DNA from: Cellulomonas humilata
GTDB taxonomy: Bacteria > Actinomycetota > Actinomycetes > Actinomycetales > Cellulomonadaceae
Reading direction: 5' to 3'
Assembly: GCF_030814415.1 (NCBI RefSeq)
Contig: NZ_JAUSVB010000001.1
Coordinates: forward strand, 1,116,001 to 1,180,000
DNA length: 64,000 bases
Shown here one piece after another: positions 17,817-26,101 of the stretch; position 1 is the stretch's first letter, and every line of letters begins with the position of its first letter. The position numbers and the translations under genes were made by a program. A model generated the notes under the pieces. It did not search any database, was not told the origin of the DNA, and was given only the letters and a program-made list of their open reading frames with translations.

Positions 17817-17892
17817 CCGCCGAACTCGTCACTCCCGGCCGAACTCGTCGGTTGCAACCGACGAGTTCGGCTGCAACCGACGAGTTCGGCGG
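17817..17892. repeat. 76-bp nested perfect palindrome
   Basis: A gap-free 34-bp palindrome occupies 17838-17871 (each arm 17 bp, core GGTTG/CAACC). It is flanked symmetrically by 14-bp outer arms, 17817-17830 and 17879-17892, which are also perfect reverse complements. The two 7-base spacers (17831-17837 and 17872-17878) do not pair. The element therefore contains the 12-mer GCCGAACTCGTC four times, two in each orientation. It lies between the acetyltransferase stop and the metallophosphoesterase -10, so it could be a terminator, an operator, or a dispersed intergenic repeat. No T-run follows on either strand. Confidence 0.9.
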
Positions 17893-17897
17893 TCAGG

Positions 17898-18506
17898 TCA
17901 CGAGTCGGACGCCGTGTGTGCCGGCTTCTCGTCGACCGGCCGCAGCACCCGGCACGGCGAACCGACCGCGACGACCCGCGGTGGGATGTCGCGCGTGACG
18001 ACCGATCCTGCACCGATGACGCTGCCCGCGCCGATGGTCACGCCGGGCAGGATCACGACGTTCGCGCCGATCCACACGTCGTCCTCGATGCGCACCGGCA
18101 GGGAGAACTGCCACCCGCCCACGCGCTCCTCGGGCACGGTCGGGTGGCCGGCGGTCGAGATGGTGACGTTGGGCGCGATCATCACGCGGTCGCCGATGTG
18201 GATGTCGGCGTCGTCGACGAGGACGAGGTTGAAGTTCGCGTAGAACCCGTTGCCGACGTGCACGTGCGAGCCGTACGACACGTGGAACGGCGGCTCGACC
18301 CAGGCGTCTGCACCGACGGAGCCGAGCAGCTGCCGCAGAAGTGACGTCCGCAGCGCGGCCTCACCGGGCCGGGAGTGGTTGTAGTCGTAGGTCAGCTCCT
18401 TGCCGGCGACGCGCTCGGCCTCGAGCGCCTCCAGCCCGGGGCCGTAGTCCACGTACAGCGATCCGTCGTTCAGCTTCGCCCGAACCGCTTCGTACTCGTC
18501 CGTCAT
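17898..18506 (-). CDS. sugar O-acetyltransferase, LacA/Maa/NodL type
   Basis: This 202-residue protein is a left-handed beta-helix acetyltransferase. The N-terminal maltose-acetyltransferase cap is visible (EAERVAGKELTYDYNHSRPGE), followed by hexapeptide repeats such as IGDRVMIAPNVTI, IGANVVILPGVTIGAGSVIGAGSVV. The catalytic His is expected in TAGHPTVPEER. It would transfer acetyl from acetyl-CoA to a sugar hydroxyl as a trimer in the cytosol. An AGAGGAG Shine-Dalgarno supports the ATG. It diverges from the GH3 gene across a 65-bp gap, so a role in handling sugars from that locus is plausible. Confidence 0.93.
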   Translation of the reverse strand: MTDEYEAVRAKLNDGSLYVDYGPGLEALEAERVAGKELTYDYNHSRPGEAALRTSLLRQLLGSVGADAWVEPPFHVSYGSHVHVGNGFYANFNLVLVDDADIHIGDRVMIAPNVTISTAGHPTVPEERVGGWQFSLPVRIEDDVWIGANVVILPGVTIGAGSVIGAGSVVTRDIPPRVVAVGSPCRVLRPVDEKPAHTASDS

Positions 18507-18521
18507 CGCACGCTCCTCTAG

Positions 18522-18568
18522 GGTGTCCCGCAGACATCATCCTCGAATCGATCCGACACCGGGACACC
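18522..18568. promoter_or_regulatory. inverted repeat in the GH3/acetyltransferase divergent promoter
   Basis: GGTGTCCC (18522-18529) and GGGACACC (18561-18568) are perfect 8-bp reverse complements flanking 31 bases just before the GH3 start. A plus-strand -10-like TAGGGT sits at 18519-18524. Two operator half-sites or a leader hairpin are both possible. Confidence 0.35.
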
Positions 18569-18571
18569 GCC

Positions 18572-20809
18572 ATGAACGCGCCCTACCAGGACTCTTCTCG
18601 CCCCGTCGCCGAGCGCGTCGCCGACCTCGTCGGGCGCATGACGCTCGAGGAGAAGGTCGGCCAGATGATGCAGCTGAACGCCCAGGGCGGTGTCGAGGAC
18701 CTGGTCCTCAACCTGCACGTCGGGTCGATCCTGCACACGTCCCCGGAGAGGGTGCGCCAGGCGCACGAGCTGACCGCGCAGACGCGGCTGCAGATCCCGC
18801 TGCTGGTCGCGGAGGACTGCATCCACGGGCACTCCTTCTGGGAGGGCGCGACGATCTTCCCGACGCAGCTCGGCATGGCGGCCACCTGGGACGCGGACCT
18901 GCTGGAGCGCGGCGCGCGAGCCACGGCGGTCGAGGTCGCCGCGACCGGCATCCACTGGACGTTCTCCCCCGTGCTCTGCATCGCCCGCGACCTGCGCTGG
19001 GGCCGCGTCAGCGAGACGTTCGGCGAGGACCCGTTCCTCATCGGGGAGCTGTCCTCGGCGATGGTCCGCGGCTACCAGGGCGACGGCCTGTCCGACCCGA
19101 CGGCGATCCTGGCCACCGCCAAGCACTTCGCCGGCTACTCCGAGACGCAGGGTGGCCGCGACGCCACGGAGGCGGACATCTCCCGCCGCAAGCTCCGCTC
19201 GTGGTTCCTGCCCCCGTTCGAGCGCGTGGCCCGCGAGGGCTGCCGGACGTTCATGCTCGGCTACCAGTCGATGGACGGCGTGCCGATCACCATCAACGAC
19301 TGGCTGCTGGGCGAGGTCCTGCGCGGCGAGTGGGGCTACGAGGGCACGCTGGTCACCGACTGGGACAACGTCGGCCGGATGGTCTGGGAGCAGCACATCC
19401 AGCCCGACTACACGCACGCGTCGGCTGCGGCGGTCCGGGCCGGCAACGACATGGTCATGACGACGCCGGGCTTCTTCGAGGGCGCGCAGGAGGCCGTGCA
19501 CGAGGGGCTTCTCGACGAGGCCGCCCTCGACGCGGCCGTCGGCCGGATCCTCACGCTGAAGTTCGAGCTGGGGCTCTTCGAGGACCCCCGGCACCCGTCG
19601 GTGGAGCGCCAGACGGCCGTCATCGGGTCGGCCGAGCACGCCGAGCTCAACCTCGAGCTCGCCCGGCGTTCGCTCGTCCTGCTGACCAACGACGGCACGC
19701 TGCCCCTGTCGGCCGCGCCGAAGACGATCGCCGTCGTCGGTCCCAACGCCGACGACCAGCACACCCAGCTCGGCGACTGGGCGGGTGCCTCGGGCCAGGC
19801 CGACTGGCTGCCGGACGGCCACCCGCGCGAGATGACGCAGACGGTGCTGGACGGCCTGCGCGCCCAGGTCCCGGACGGCTGGACCGTCACGCACGCCCGC
19901 GGCGCGGACATCCTCACGCTCGGCGCGGACCCGGAGGGCGAGTTCTTCCCCGACGGCCAGCCGCGTCCGCAGGTCGTGTTCCCGGCCGACCCCGACACCG
20001 CGCTGATCGCCGAGGCGGTGGCCGCTGCGCGTGACGCCGACGTCGTCGTGGCCGTCGTCGGTGACCGCATCGAGCTGGTGGGCGAGGGGCGGTCGACCGC
20101 GACGCTCGAGCTCGTCGGCGGGCAGGTCGCCCTGCTCGACGCGCTGGCGGAGACGGGCACGCCGATGGTCGTCGTCGTCATCGCGAGCAAGCCGCACGTG
20201 CTCCCGCCGTCCGCCATGAACGCCGCCGCGATCATCTGGGCCGCCAACCCGGGCATGCGCGGCGGGACCGCGCTCGCCGAGCTGGTCCTGGGCCGGATCG
20301 AGCCGTCGGGCCGCCTGCCCATCTCGTTCGCGCAGCACGTCGGCCAGCTGCCCGTGTTCTACAACCAGCTCCCCGGCCAGCACGGGACGCGGTACGCCGA
20401 CCTGACGCAGCGCGTGCCGTTCGCGTTCGGCGAGGGGCTGTCCTACACCACCGTCGAGTACGCGGACCTGCAGGTGGTCGAGCCGGTGCTCGGGGTCGAC
20501 GACACCGTGCGCGCCCACGTCACGCTGCACAACACGGGGGACCGGCCCTCGCGGGAGACCGTGCAGGTCTACGTCCGCGACACCGTCACGTCCGTGACCT
20601 GGGCGATCAAGGAGCTCAAGACGTACCGGCAGGTCGACGTCGCGCCCGGCGAGCGGGTGGTCGTCGACCTCACGCTGCCCGTCTCGGACTGCACGCTGGT
20701 CGACGCGAGCGGCCGCCGGATCGTGGAGCCCGGGAAGTTCGAGCTGTTGGTGGGTCCGTCGTCGCGCGACGAGGTGCTGCTGCGGGCGGGCTTCGTGGTC
20801 CGGGACTGA
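18572..20809 (+). CDS. glycoside hydrolase family 3 (beta-glucosidase/beta-xylosidase type)
   Basis: This 745-residue enzyme has the GH3 layout: an (alpha/beta)8 barrel beginning RMTLEEKVGQMMQ, the KHFAGYSE motif, and the nucleophile Asp263 in GTLVTDWDN. An alpha/beta sandwich follows (RSLVLLTNDG, VVAVVGDRIELVGEGRS), then a C-terminal fibronectin III-like domain (TVQVYVRD to the end). No signal peptide is present, so it should act in the cytosol on imported oligosaccharides. The ATG is the only start that fits the family's N-terminus; no good Shine-Dalgarno is seen. It precedes a methyltransferase by 3 bp and lies upstream of a ROK regulator and sugar transporter. The glycosidic specificity cannot be assigned. 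Confidence 0.92.
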   Translation: MNAPYQDSSRPVAERVADLVGRMTLEEKVGQMMQLNAQGGVEDLVLNLHVGSILHTSPERVRQAHELTAQTRLQIPLLVAEDCIHGHSFWEGATIFPTQLGMAATWDADLLERGARATAVEVAATGIHWTFSPVLCIARDLRWGRVSETFGEDPFLIGELSSAMVRGYQGDGLSDPTAILATAKHFAGYSETQGGRDATEADISRRKLRSWFLPPFERVAREGCRTFMLGYQSMDGVPITINDWLLGEVLRGEWGYEGTLVTDWDNVGRMVWEQHIQPDYTHASAAAVRAGNDMVMTTPGFFEGAQEAVHEGLLDEAALDAAVGRILTLKFELGLFEDPRHPSVERQTAVIGSAEHAELNLELARRSLVLLTNDGTLPLSAAPKTIAVVGPNADDQHTQLGDWAGASGQADWLPDGHPREMTQTVLDGLRAQVPDGWTVTHARGADILTLGADPEGEFFPDGQPRPQVVFPADPDTALIAEAVAAARDADVVVAVVGDRIELVGEGRSTATLELVGGQVALLDALAETGTPMVVVVIASKPHVLPPSAMNAAAIIWAANPGMRGGTALAELVLGRIEPSGRLPISFAQHVGQLPVFYNQLPGQHGTRYADLTQRVPFAFGEGLSYTTVEYADLQVVEPVLGVDDTVRAHVTLHNTGDRPSRETVQVYVRDTVTSVTWAIKELKTYRQVDVAPGERVVVDLTLPVSDCTLVDASGRRIVEPGKFELLVGPSSRDEVLLRAGFVVRD

Positions 20810-20812
20810 CCC

Positions 20813-21493
20813 GTGACCCTCGACTCCACCCGGGCGACGTACGACACCGTCGCGGAGGACTACGCGCGCATCGTCACCGGGCTCGACGCCGAGGGGCCGC
20901 TCGACCGTGCGATGCTCGCCGACTTCGCCGACCGCGTCGACGGCCCGGTCGCGGACGTCGGCTGCGGGACGGGCCGCCTCACCGCGTACCTGGCCGGCCT
21001 CGGCCTCGACGTGATCGGCATCGACCTCTCGCCGGGCATGATCGCGGTGGCCCGCCGCGCCTACCCCGCGCTGCGCTTCGACGTCGGGGCCATGGCGGCC
21101 CTCGACCTCCCCCATGCGAGCGTCGCGGGAGTGCTGGCCTGGTACTCGATCATCCACACGTCCCCTGAGGGCCTGCCGGCGGTCGTCGCCGAGCTGCGCC
21201 GCGTGCTCGCTCCCGGCGGGCACCTGCTGCTCGGCTTCCAGGCGGGGGCCGACGAGCACCGGTCGATGACCCACGCGTACGGGCACGACGTGGAGTGCGA
21301 CGCGTGGCTGCACTCGCCCGACACGGTGGCAGCGCTCCTGGAGTCCGCCGGCTTCGTCGTCGACGCCCGCGTGGTCCGCGAGCCTGTGGGCCGGGAGCGG
21401 CGGCCCCAGGCGAGCCTGCTCGCGTCGGTCCCGGACCGTGCCGACGCCGGAGCACCGTCGCAGGGTCGACCCGGGAGCCGGACAGCGCGGTGA
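20813..21493 (+). CDS. class I SAM-dependent methyltransferase
   Basis: This 226-residue protein has the Rossmann-type SAM site VADVGCGTGRLTAYLA, the acidic motif II loop VIGIDLSPGMIAVA, and a motif IV/V region DVGAMAALDLPHASVAGV. A typical methyltransferase-11 ending with LRRVLAPGGHLLLGF follows. The substrate is unknown. The GTG lies 3 bp after the GH3 stop, strongly implying the same transcript, although no carbohydrate link for such enzymes is obvious. The last 30 residues are low-complexity and basic, beyond the usual fold. Confidence 0.87.
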   Translation: MTLDSTRATYDTVAEDYARIVTGLDAEGPLDRAMLADFADRVDGPVADVGCGTGRLTAYLAGLGLDVIGIDLSPGMIAVARRAYPALRFDVGAMAALDLPHASVAGVLAWYSIIHTSPEGLPAVVAELRRVLAPGGHLLLGFQAGADEHRSMTHAYGHDVECDAWLHSPDTVAALLESAGFVVDARVVREPVGRERRPQASLLASVPDRADAGAPSQGRPGSRTAR

Positions 21494-21535
21494 CATGATG
21501 TGCCCGGCCGAGCCGACCGACGGAGGGGGTGGACC

Positions 21536-22762
21536 ATGCGTCGAGGGACGAACCTGCCGCGGATGGCGGGGTTCAACCAGACGGTGATCCTCGACGTGGT
21601 CCGGCGTGCCGACTCGGGTCTGACGCGCGCGCAGCTGGCCCGGCGGACCGGCCTGTCCGCGCAGACCGTCACCAACGCGACCCGGCGGCTGCTCGAGCAG
21701 GGGCTCGTGCGCGAGGAAGGCGAGGGGTCGCGCCTGGGCCCGGGCCGGCCGGGGACGCTGGTCCACCTCGACCCCCGCGGCCGGTACGCCATCGGCGTCC
21801 ACCTGGACCCGGCGACCATGACGTTCGTGATCCTCGACCTCGCGGGGAACCCGGTGGCCGAGTCGCACCTGCCGGTGCCGCGTCCGGACCAGCCGGAACG
21901 TGTGGTCGAGGGGATCGTCGGTGCGATCGAGGGTCTGGTGGCGTCGGCCGGCATCGACCGCGCCCTCCTGCTCGGCATCGGCATCGCCAGCCCTGGCCCG
22001 ATCGACGTGGAGCGCGGCATCGTGCTCGACCCGCCGCACCTGCCGGGCTGGGACGGCGTACCGCTGCGGGACGCGGTGCAGGCAGGCACGCAGCTGCCCG
22101 TCCTGCTGGACAAGGACACGATCGCGGCGGCGTCGGCGCACCTCTGGGACCCGGGCGTGCACCGGTCCAGCGAGTTCGTCTTCTTCTACCTCGGGACGGG
22201 CGTCGCGATGTCCCTGGTGATCCGCGACGAGGTGGTCCGGGGCGCGTCGGGCAACGCGGGCGAGGCGGGACACTTCGTGGTGGACCCGGCGGGGCCGCTG
22301 TGCGAGTGCGGCAAGCGCGGCTGCCTCGGCGCGGTGCTCGGCGAGGGGATCCTGGTGCAGCAGGGTCGAGCGGCGGGCGTCCCACTGCCGGAGGCCGGCG
22401 ACGTGGTCGAGCTGGACCAGGCGTTCACGGTGCTGTGCGCGGCGGCCGACGACGGGGACGCGCGTGCTGTCGAGGTGCTGGAGACAGCGGGCCGTCGGCT
22501 CGGGATGGGTGCCGTGGTGGTGACGGACCTCGGTGACCTCGACACGGTGATCGTCGGCGGACCGCTGTGGTCGCGGATGGAGCGGCACGCGATGCCGGCG
22601 CTGGAGAAGCTGGTGGCGAGCCACCGGGTGCCCAGCAGCTCGCACGCGGTCGCCGTCCTGGGCTCGCCGCTCGGCTCGCTGGTGGGTGCGGTGGGCGCGG
22701 GGCGGCTCGTCCTCGGCCAGGCGTTCACCCCGCGTCCGTCGGACCTCCTGCTGCACGCCTGA
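21536..22762 (+). CDS. ROK-family transcriptional regulator
   Basis: This 408-residue protein combines an N-terminal winged helix (TRAQLARRTGLSAQTVTNATRRLLEQGLV, residues about 20-55) with a ROK sugar-kinase-like domain (YAIGVHLDP, then GNAGEAGHFVVDP). The ROK zinc signature CECGKRGCLG is intact. Such NagC/XylR-type proteins normally repress sugar uptake genes and are released by the sugar. A GGAGGGGG Shine-Dalgarno sets the ATG at 21536; an earlier in-frame ATG lacks one. Directly downstream lie a terminator-like hairpin and an AT-rich repeat before the transporter genes, the likely target. Confidence 0.92.
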   Translation: MRRGTNLPRMAGFNQTVILDVVRRADSGLTRAQLARRTGLSAQTVTNATRRLLEQGLVREEGEGSRLGPGRPGTLVHLDPRGRYAIGVHLDPATMTFVILDLAGNPVAESHLPVPRPDQPERVVEGIVGAIEGLVASAGIDRALLLGIGIASPGPIDVERGIVLDPPHLPGWDGVPLRDAVQAGTQLPVLLDKDTIAAASAHLWDPGVHRSSEFVFFYLGTGVAMSLVIRDEVVRGASGNAGEAGHFVVDPAGPLCECGKRGCLGAVLGEGILVQQGRAAGVPLPEAGDVVELDQAFTVLCAAADDGDARAVEVLETAGRRLGMGAVVVTDLGDLDTVIVGGPLWSRMERHAMPALEKLVASHRVPSSSHAVAVLGSPLGSLVGAVGAGRLVLGQAFTPRPSDLLLHA

Positions 22763-22773
22763 GCGGTCTATCG

Positions 22774-22797
22774 AAGATCCGGACGAACCGGGATCTT
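22774..22797 (+). terminator. hairpin after the ROK gene
   Basis: AAGATCCGG (22774-22782) pairs with CCGGGATCTT (22788-22797) with one bulged G and a loop ACGAA. It lies 11 bp past the regulator's stop and is followed by GTTAAT, a weak U-tract. Confidence 0.5.
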
Positions 22798-22827
22798 GTT
22801 AATACGTCATTTCGCGTTAATAATTAC
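22798..22827 (+). promoter_or_regulatory. AT-rich operator/promoter candidate for the sugar ABC operon
   Basis: GTTAATA occurs at 22798-22804 and again at 22816-22822, 18 bp apart, and the second copy runs into the palindrome TAATTA (22821-22826). Such AT-rich sequence is exceptional in this genome. It lies 60-90 bp before the binding-protein gene, where a ROK repressor would be expected to bind and where the -10 may also lie. Confidence 0.5.
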
Positions 22828-22886
22828 TCCCGGCGTGCGGCAACGAAGGCCGGCACGCGAGGAAGCACGGGAGCAAGGGAGCATCC

Positions 22887-24248
22887 ATGCGTCGCAAGGC
22901 AGCAGTGGCCGTGACCGGAGTGCTGGCGCTGGCCGCACTCACCGCCTGTTCCAGTGATGACGGCGGCGCCGAGGGCGACGCGGCGGGCGACTCCACCGTC
23001 ACGGTGGCGTACCAGAAGACCACCGCGTTCCACCAGCTCGACGACATGCTTCAGGTCGCCAAGACCCAGTTCGAGGAAGCGAACCCGGACATCACGATCG
23101 ACCTGCAGCCCATCGAGGCGGAGCAGGACCAGTACTTCACCAAGCTCGCGCTGATGAACGGTTCCCCCGAGACGGCGCCGGACGTCATCTACGAGGACAC
23201 GTTCCAGATCCGCTCCGACGCGGCCGCCGGCTACCTGCTGCCCATCGACGACTACCTGGCGGACTGGGAGGACTGGGACCAGTTCTACGAGAACGCGAAG
23301 CAGGCCGGGCTCGGTGACGACGGCAAGACCTACGGCGTCTCGATGGGCACGGACACCCGCGGCATCTACTTCAACAAGACGATCTTCGAGCAGGCCGGCC
23401 TGCCGACGGACTGGCAGCCGGAGAGCTGGGACGACATCCTCGACGCCGCCCGGACCGTGAAGGAGAAGGTCCCGGACGTCACCCCGCTGAACATCTACTC
23501 GGGCAAGGCAGCCGGTGAGGCCACCACGATGCAGGGCTTCGAGATGCTCCTGTACGGGACCGAGGACACGCTCTACGACACCGACTCGAGCAAGTGGGTC
23601 CTGGGGTCGCAGGGGTTCACCGACTCGCTCGGGTTCCTCGACACGGTCTACGGCGAGGGTCTGGCACCGAGCCTGGACATCGCGCTCGACGCCGCGGTCG
23701 GCAACCGGGTGAGCACCGAGCTGCTCCCCCAGGGCAAGCTCGCGATGGCGATCGACGGCTCGTGGATGCCGGGCGGCTGGATCTCCGGCGAGAACGCCTG
23801 GCCCGAGTGGGAGCAGACGATGGGCATGGCGAAGATGCCGACCCAGGACGGTGGCGGCCCCGGCTTCACGTCCATGTCCGGCGGCTGGACCCTCGCGGTC
23901 GGCGCGCACGCCGAGGACCCGCAGGCGGCGTTCGACTTCATCACCACGGCGCTGAACAAGGAGAACACCTTCAAGTACGACACCGAGAACAGCCAGATCG
24001 CGGTGCGCAAGGACGTGGCCGAGGACCCGGAGTACATCGGCTACAACCCGTCCTTCGCGTTCTTCTCCGCGCTCGTCGACGTGACGCACTTCCGTCCGGC
24101 CACCCCGGACTACTCGCAGATCTCGTCGAACATCCAGGTGGCCGCCGAGGCGATGGCCACGCAGCAGCAGTCGCCGGAGGACGCCGCGGCCGCGTACGAC
24201 GCCGCGGTGATCGGGATCGTCGGCGACGACAACACGACGACCGACTGA
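22887..24248 (+). CDS. sugar ABC transporter substrate-binding lipoprotein
   Basis: This 453-residue family-1 extracellular solute-binding protein starts with a lipoprotein signal peptide (MRRKAAVAVTGVLALAALTAC, lipobox LTAC at residues 18-21). The mature protein has the expected early strand STVTVAYQKT, the DVIYEDTFQIRSD stretch and aromatic-rich ligand surfaces (WQPESWDDILDAA). It delivers an oligosaccharide to the two downstream permeases. The binding protein and first permease are separated by 2 bp. No ATPase is encoded here; such actinobacterial systems commonly borrow a shared MsiK-type ATPase. The GH38 gene in the same operon makes a mannoside the best guess. Confidence 0.92.
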   Translation: MRRKAAVAVTGVLALAALTACSSDDGGAEGDAAGDSTVTVAYQKTTAFHQLDDMLQVAKTQFEEANPDITIDLQPIEAEQDQYFTKLALMNGSPETAPDVIYEDTFQIRSDAAAGYLLPIDDYLADWEDWDQFYENAKQAGLGDDGKTYGVSMGTDTRGIYFNKTIFEQAGLPTDWQPESWDDILDAARTVKEKVPDVTPLNIYSGKAAGEATTMQGFEMLLYGTEDTLYDTDSSKWVLGSQGFTDSLGFLDTVYGEGLAPSLDIALDAAVGNRVSTELLPQGKLAMAIDGSWMPGGWISGENAWPEWEQTMGMAKMPTQDGGGPGFTSMSGGWTLAVGAHAEDPQAAFDFITTALNKENTFKYDTENSQIAVRKDVAEDPEYIGYNPSFAFFSALVDVTHFRPATPDYSQISSNIQVAAEAMATQQQSPEDAAAAYDAAVIGIVGDDNTTTD

Positions 24249-24250
24249 CC

Positions 24251-25180
24251 ATGGCGGATCTCGCCATCTCGGCGGGTCGCGGCCGGGGGACCTCCGCCCC
24301 CCGGTCGCGGCCCACCCGGGTCGCACTCACCCGGGTCCTACCGCTCGTCCCCGCCGTCGCACTGCTCCTGCTGTTCCTCGCAGGACCGATCGTCTACTCG
24401 CTGTACGGGTCGCTGACCAACACCGCCCTGACGGGCTACAAGGCGGCCAACCCCGACTTCGTCGGCCTGGACAACTACGCCAACCTGTTCTCCAGCCCCG
24501 AGTTCTGGAAGTCCGTCTGGCTCACCGTGCTGTTCGTCGGCGCGTCGGCCGTCATCGGCCAGAACGTGCTGGGGATGCTGCTGGCGCTGCTCATGCGGTC
24601 GTCGGTCAAGCCGCTGCGGTCGATCGTCGGCGGGCTGGTCGTCACCGCGTGGGTGCTGCCGGAGGTCGTCGCGGCCTTCGCCCTCTACGCGTTCTTCTCC
24701 ACCGACGGGACGCTCAACTCGATGCTGGGCTGGATCGGGCTCGAGGGGACCACGTGGCTGATCACGTTCCCGATGTTCGCGGTCATCATGGCGAACATCT
24801 GGCGCGGGACGGCCTTCTCGATGATGGTCTACAACGCGGCGCTGTCCGAGGTCCCGCCCGAGATCACCGAGGCCGCGGAGATCGACGGAGCCGGCACGTT
24901 CCAGCGCTTCTTCCGCATCACGCTGCCGATGATCCGCCGGTCCATCTCCACGAACCTCATGCTCACCACGCTGCAGACCCTCGGCGTCTTCACGCTGATC
25001 TGGGTGATGACCGGCGGCGGTCCCGGGACGGCCAGCTCGACGCTGCCCGTGCTCGCGTACCAGCAGGCGTTCAAGTTCTCCCAGGTCGGGTACGGAACGG
25101 CGATCGCGACCGTGACGCTGGTCGTCGGCGCGATCTTCTCGATCGTCTACATCAAGGCGCTGAAGCCGGAGGTGGACTGA
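24251..25180 (+). CDS. sugar ABC transporter permease 1
   Basis: This 309-residue permease of the MalF/UgpA type has a Ser/Arg-rich cytoplasmic N-terminus, then membrane segments starting at VLPLVPAVALLLLFLAGPIVYSLY. The EAA coupling loop is clear: EITEAAEIDGAGTFQRFFRITLPMI. It lies 2 bp after the binding-protein stop and abuts the second permease with no intervening base. Confidence 0.93.
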   Translation: MADLAISAGRGRGTSAPRSRPTRVALTRVLPLVPAVALLLLFLAGPIVYSLYGSLTNTALTGYKAANPDFVGLDNYANLFSSPEFWKSVWLTVLFVGASAVIGQNVLGMLLALLMRSSVKPLRSIVGGLVVTAWVLPEVVAAFALYAFFSTDGTLNSMLGWIGLEGTTWLITFPMFAVIMANIWRGTAFSMMVYNAALSEVPPEITEAAEIDGAGTFQRFFRITLPMIRRSISTNLMLTTLQTLGVFTLIWVMTGGGPGTASSTLPVLAYQQAFKFSQVGYGTAIATVTLVVGAIFSIVYIKALKPEVD

Positions 25181-26077
25181 ATGTCCGTCGTGGACCTGCC
25201 CGTCACCACCCCGGTGGTGCCGCCCACCCGCAAGGAGCGCACCGCGCTCGCCTCGCCGCGCGGCCGGACCTCGCGGTGGGTCTCGTCGGTGATTCTCGGC
25301 CTCATCGGCCTGACGTTCCTCGTCCCCCTGGCGTGGATCGTGCTGGCGTCTCTCAACCCCACCGCGACGGTGGGCGTCACGTGGCCGGACAGCCCGACGT
25401 TCGACAACTTCTCGTCGGTGTTCACCTGGGAGCAGACCCTGTTGCCGCTGTGGAACTCCACCGTCATCTCGATGGGCACGGCCGTCATCACCGTCGTCGT
25501 CTCGGTGCTCGCCGCGTATCCGTTGTCCCGGTACCAGATGCGCTTCCGCAGGTCGTTCCTGTACGGGATCCTCTTCGCCACCTGCCTGCCCATCACGGCC
25601 ATGATGGTGCCGGTCTACGCGCTCTTCGTGAACCTGCACCTGCTCGACTCGGTGCCCGGGACCATCTTCTTCATGGCGGCCACGTCGCTGCCCATGGCGA
25701 TCTGGATGACGAAGAACTTCATGGACTCGGTTCCGATCTCGCTCGAGGAGGCGGCCTGGGTGGACGGCGCGAGCGCGATGAAGGCGCTGTTGCGGATCGT
25801 CCTGCCGCTCATGCGACCGGGCCTCGCGGTCGTGTTCATCTTCGTGTTCACGATGGCGTGGGGGAACTTCTTCGTCCCCTTCGTGCTGCTGTACAGCCCG
25901 GAGCACCAGCCGGCCGCCGTCGCGATCTTCGACTTCTTCGGCACCTACGGCTCCGTCGCCTACGGCAAGCTCGCGGCCTTCTCGATCCTGTACGCCACCC
26001 CCGTCCTGGTGCTGTACCTGCTGGTCCAGCGGTTCTCCGGCGGCTCGTTCGCCATGGCCGGCGCCGTCAAGGGCTGA
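25181..26077 (+). CDS. sugar ABC transporter permease 2
   Basis: This 298-residue MalG/UgpE-type partner permease has its first membrane span at VILGLIGLTFLVPLAWIVLAS and the coupling loop SLEEAAWVDGASAMKALLRIVLPLM. Its ATG directly follows the stop of permease 1, which implies translational coupling and equal stoichiometry. The alpha-mannosidase follows 24 bp later with its own AAGGAG site. Confidence 0.93.
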   Translation: MSVVDLPVTTPVVPPTRKERTALASPRGRTSRWVSSVILGLIGLTFLVPLAWIVLASLNPTATVGVTWPDSPTFDNFSSVFTWEQTLLPLWNSTVISMGTAVITVVVSVLAAYPLSRYQMRFRRSFLYGILFATCLPITAMMVPVYALFVNLHLLDSVPGTIFFMAATSLPMAIWMTKNFMDSVPISLEEAAWVDGASAMKALLRIVLPLMRPGLAVVFIFVFTMAWGNFFVPFVLLYSPEHQPAAVAIFDFFGTYGSVAYGKLAAFSILYATPVLVLYLLVQRFSGGSFAMAGAVKG

Positions 26078-26101
26078 CCCTTCTCTCGACTAAGGAGCAC
26101 G

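Noticed and set aside
18518..22756. A 1412-codon minus-strand frame opposite GH3, the methyltransferase and the ROK regulator
   Set aside because: It spans three clearly coding genes and their gaps, and its translation is low-complexity.
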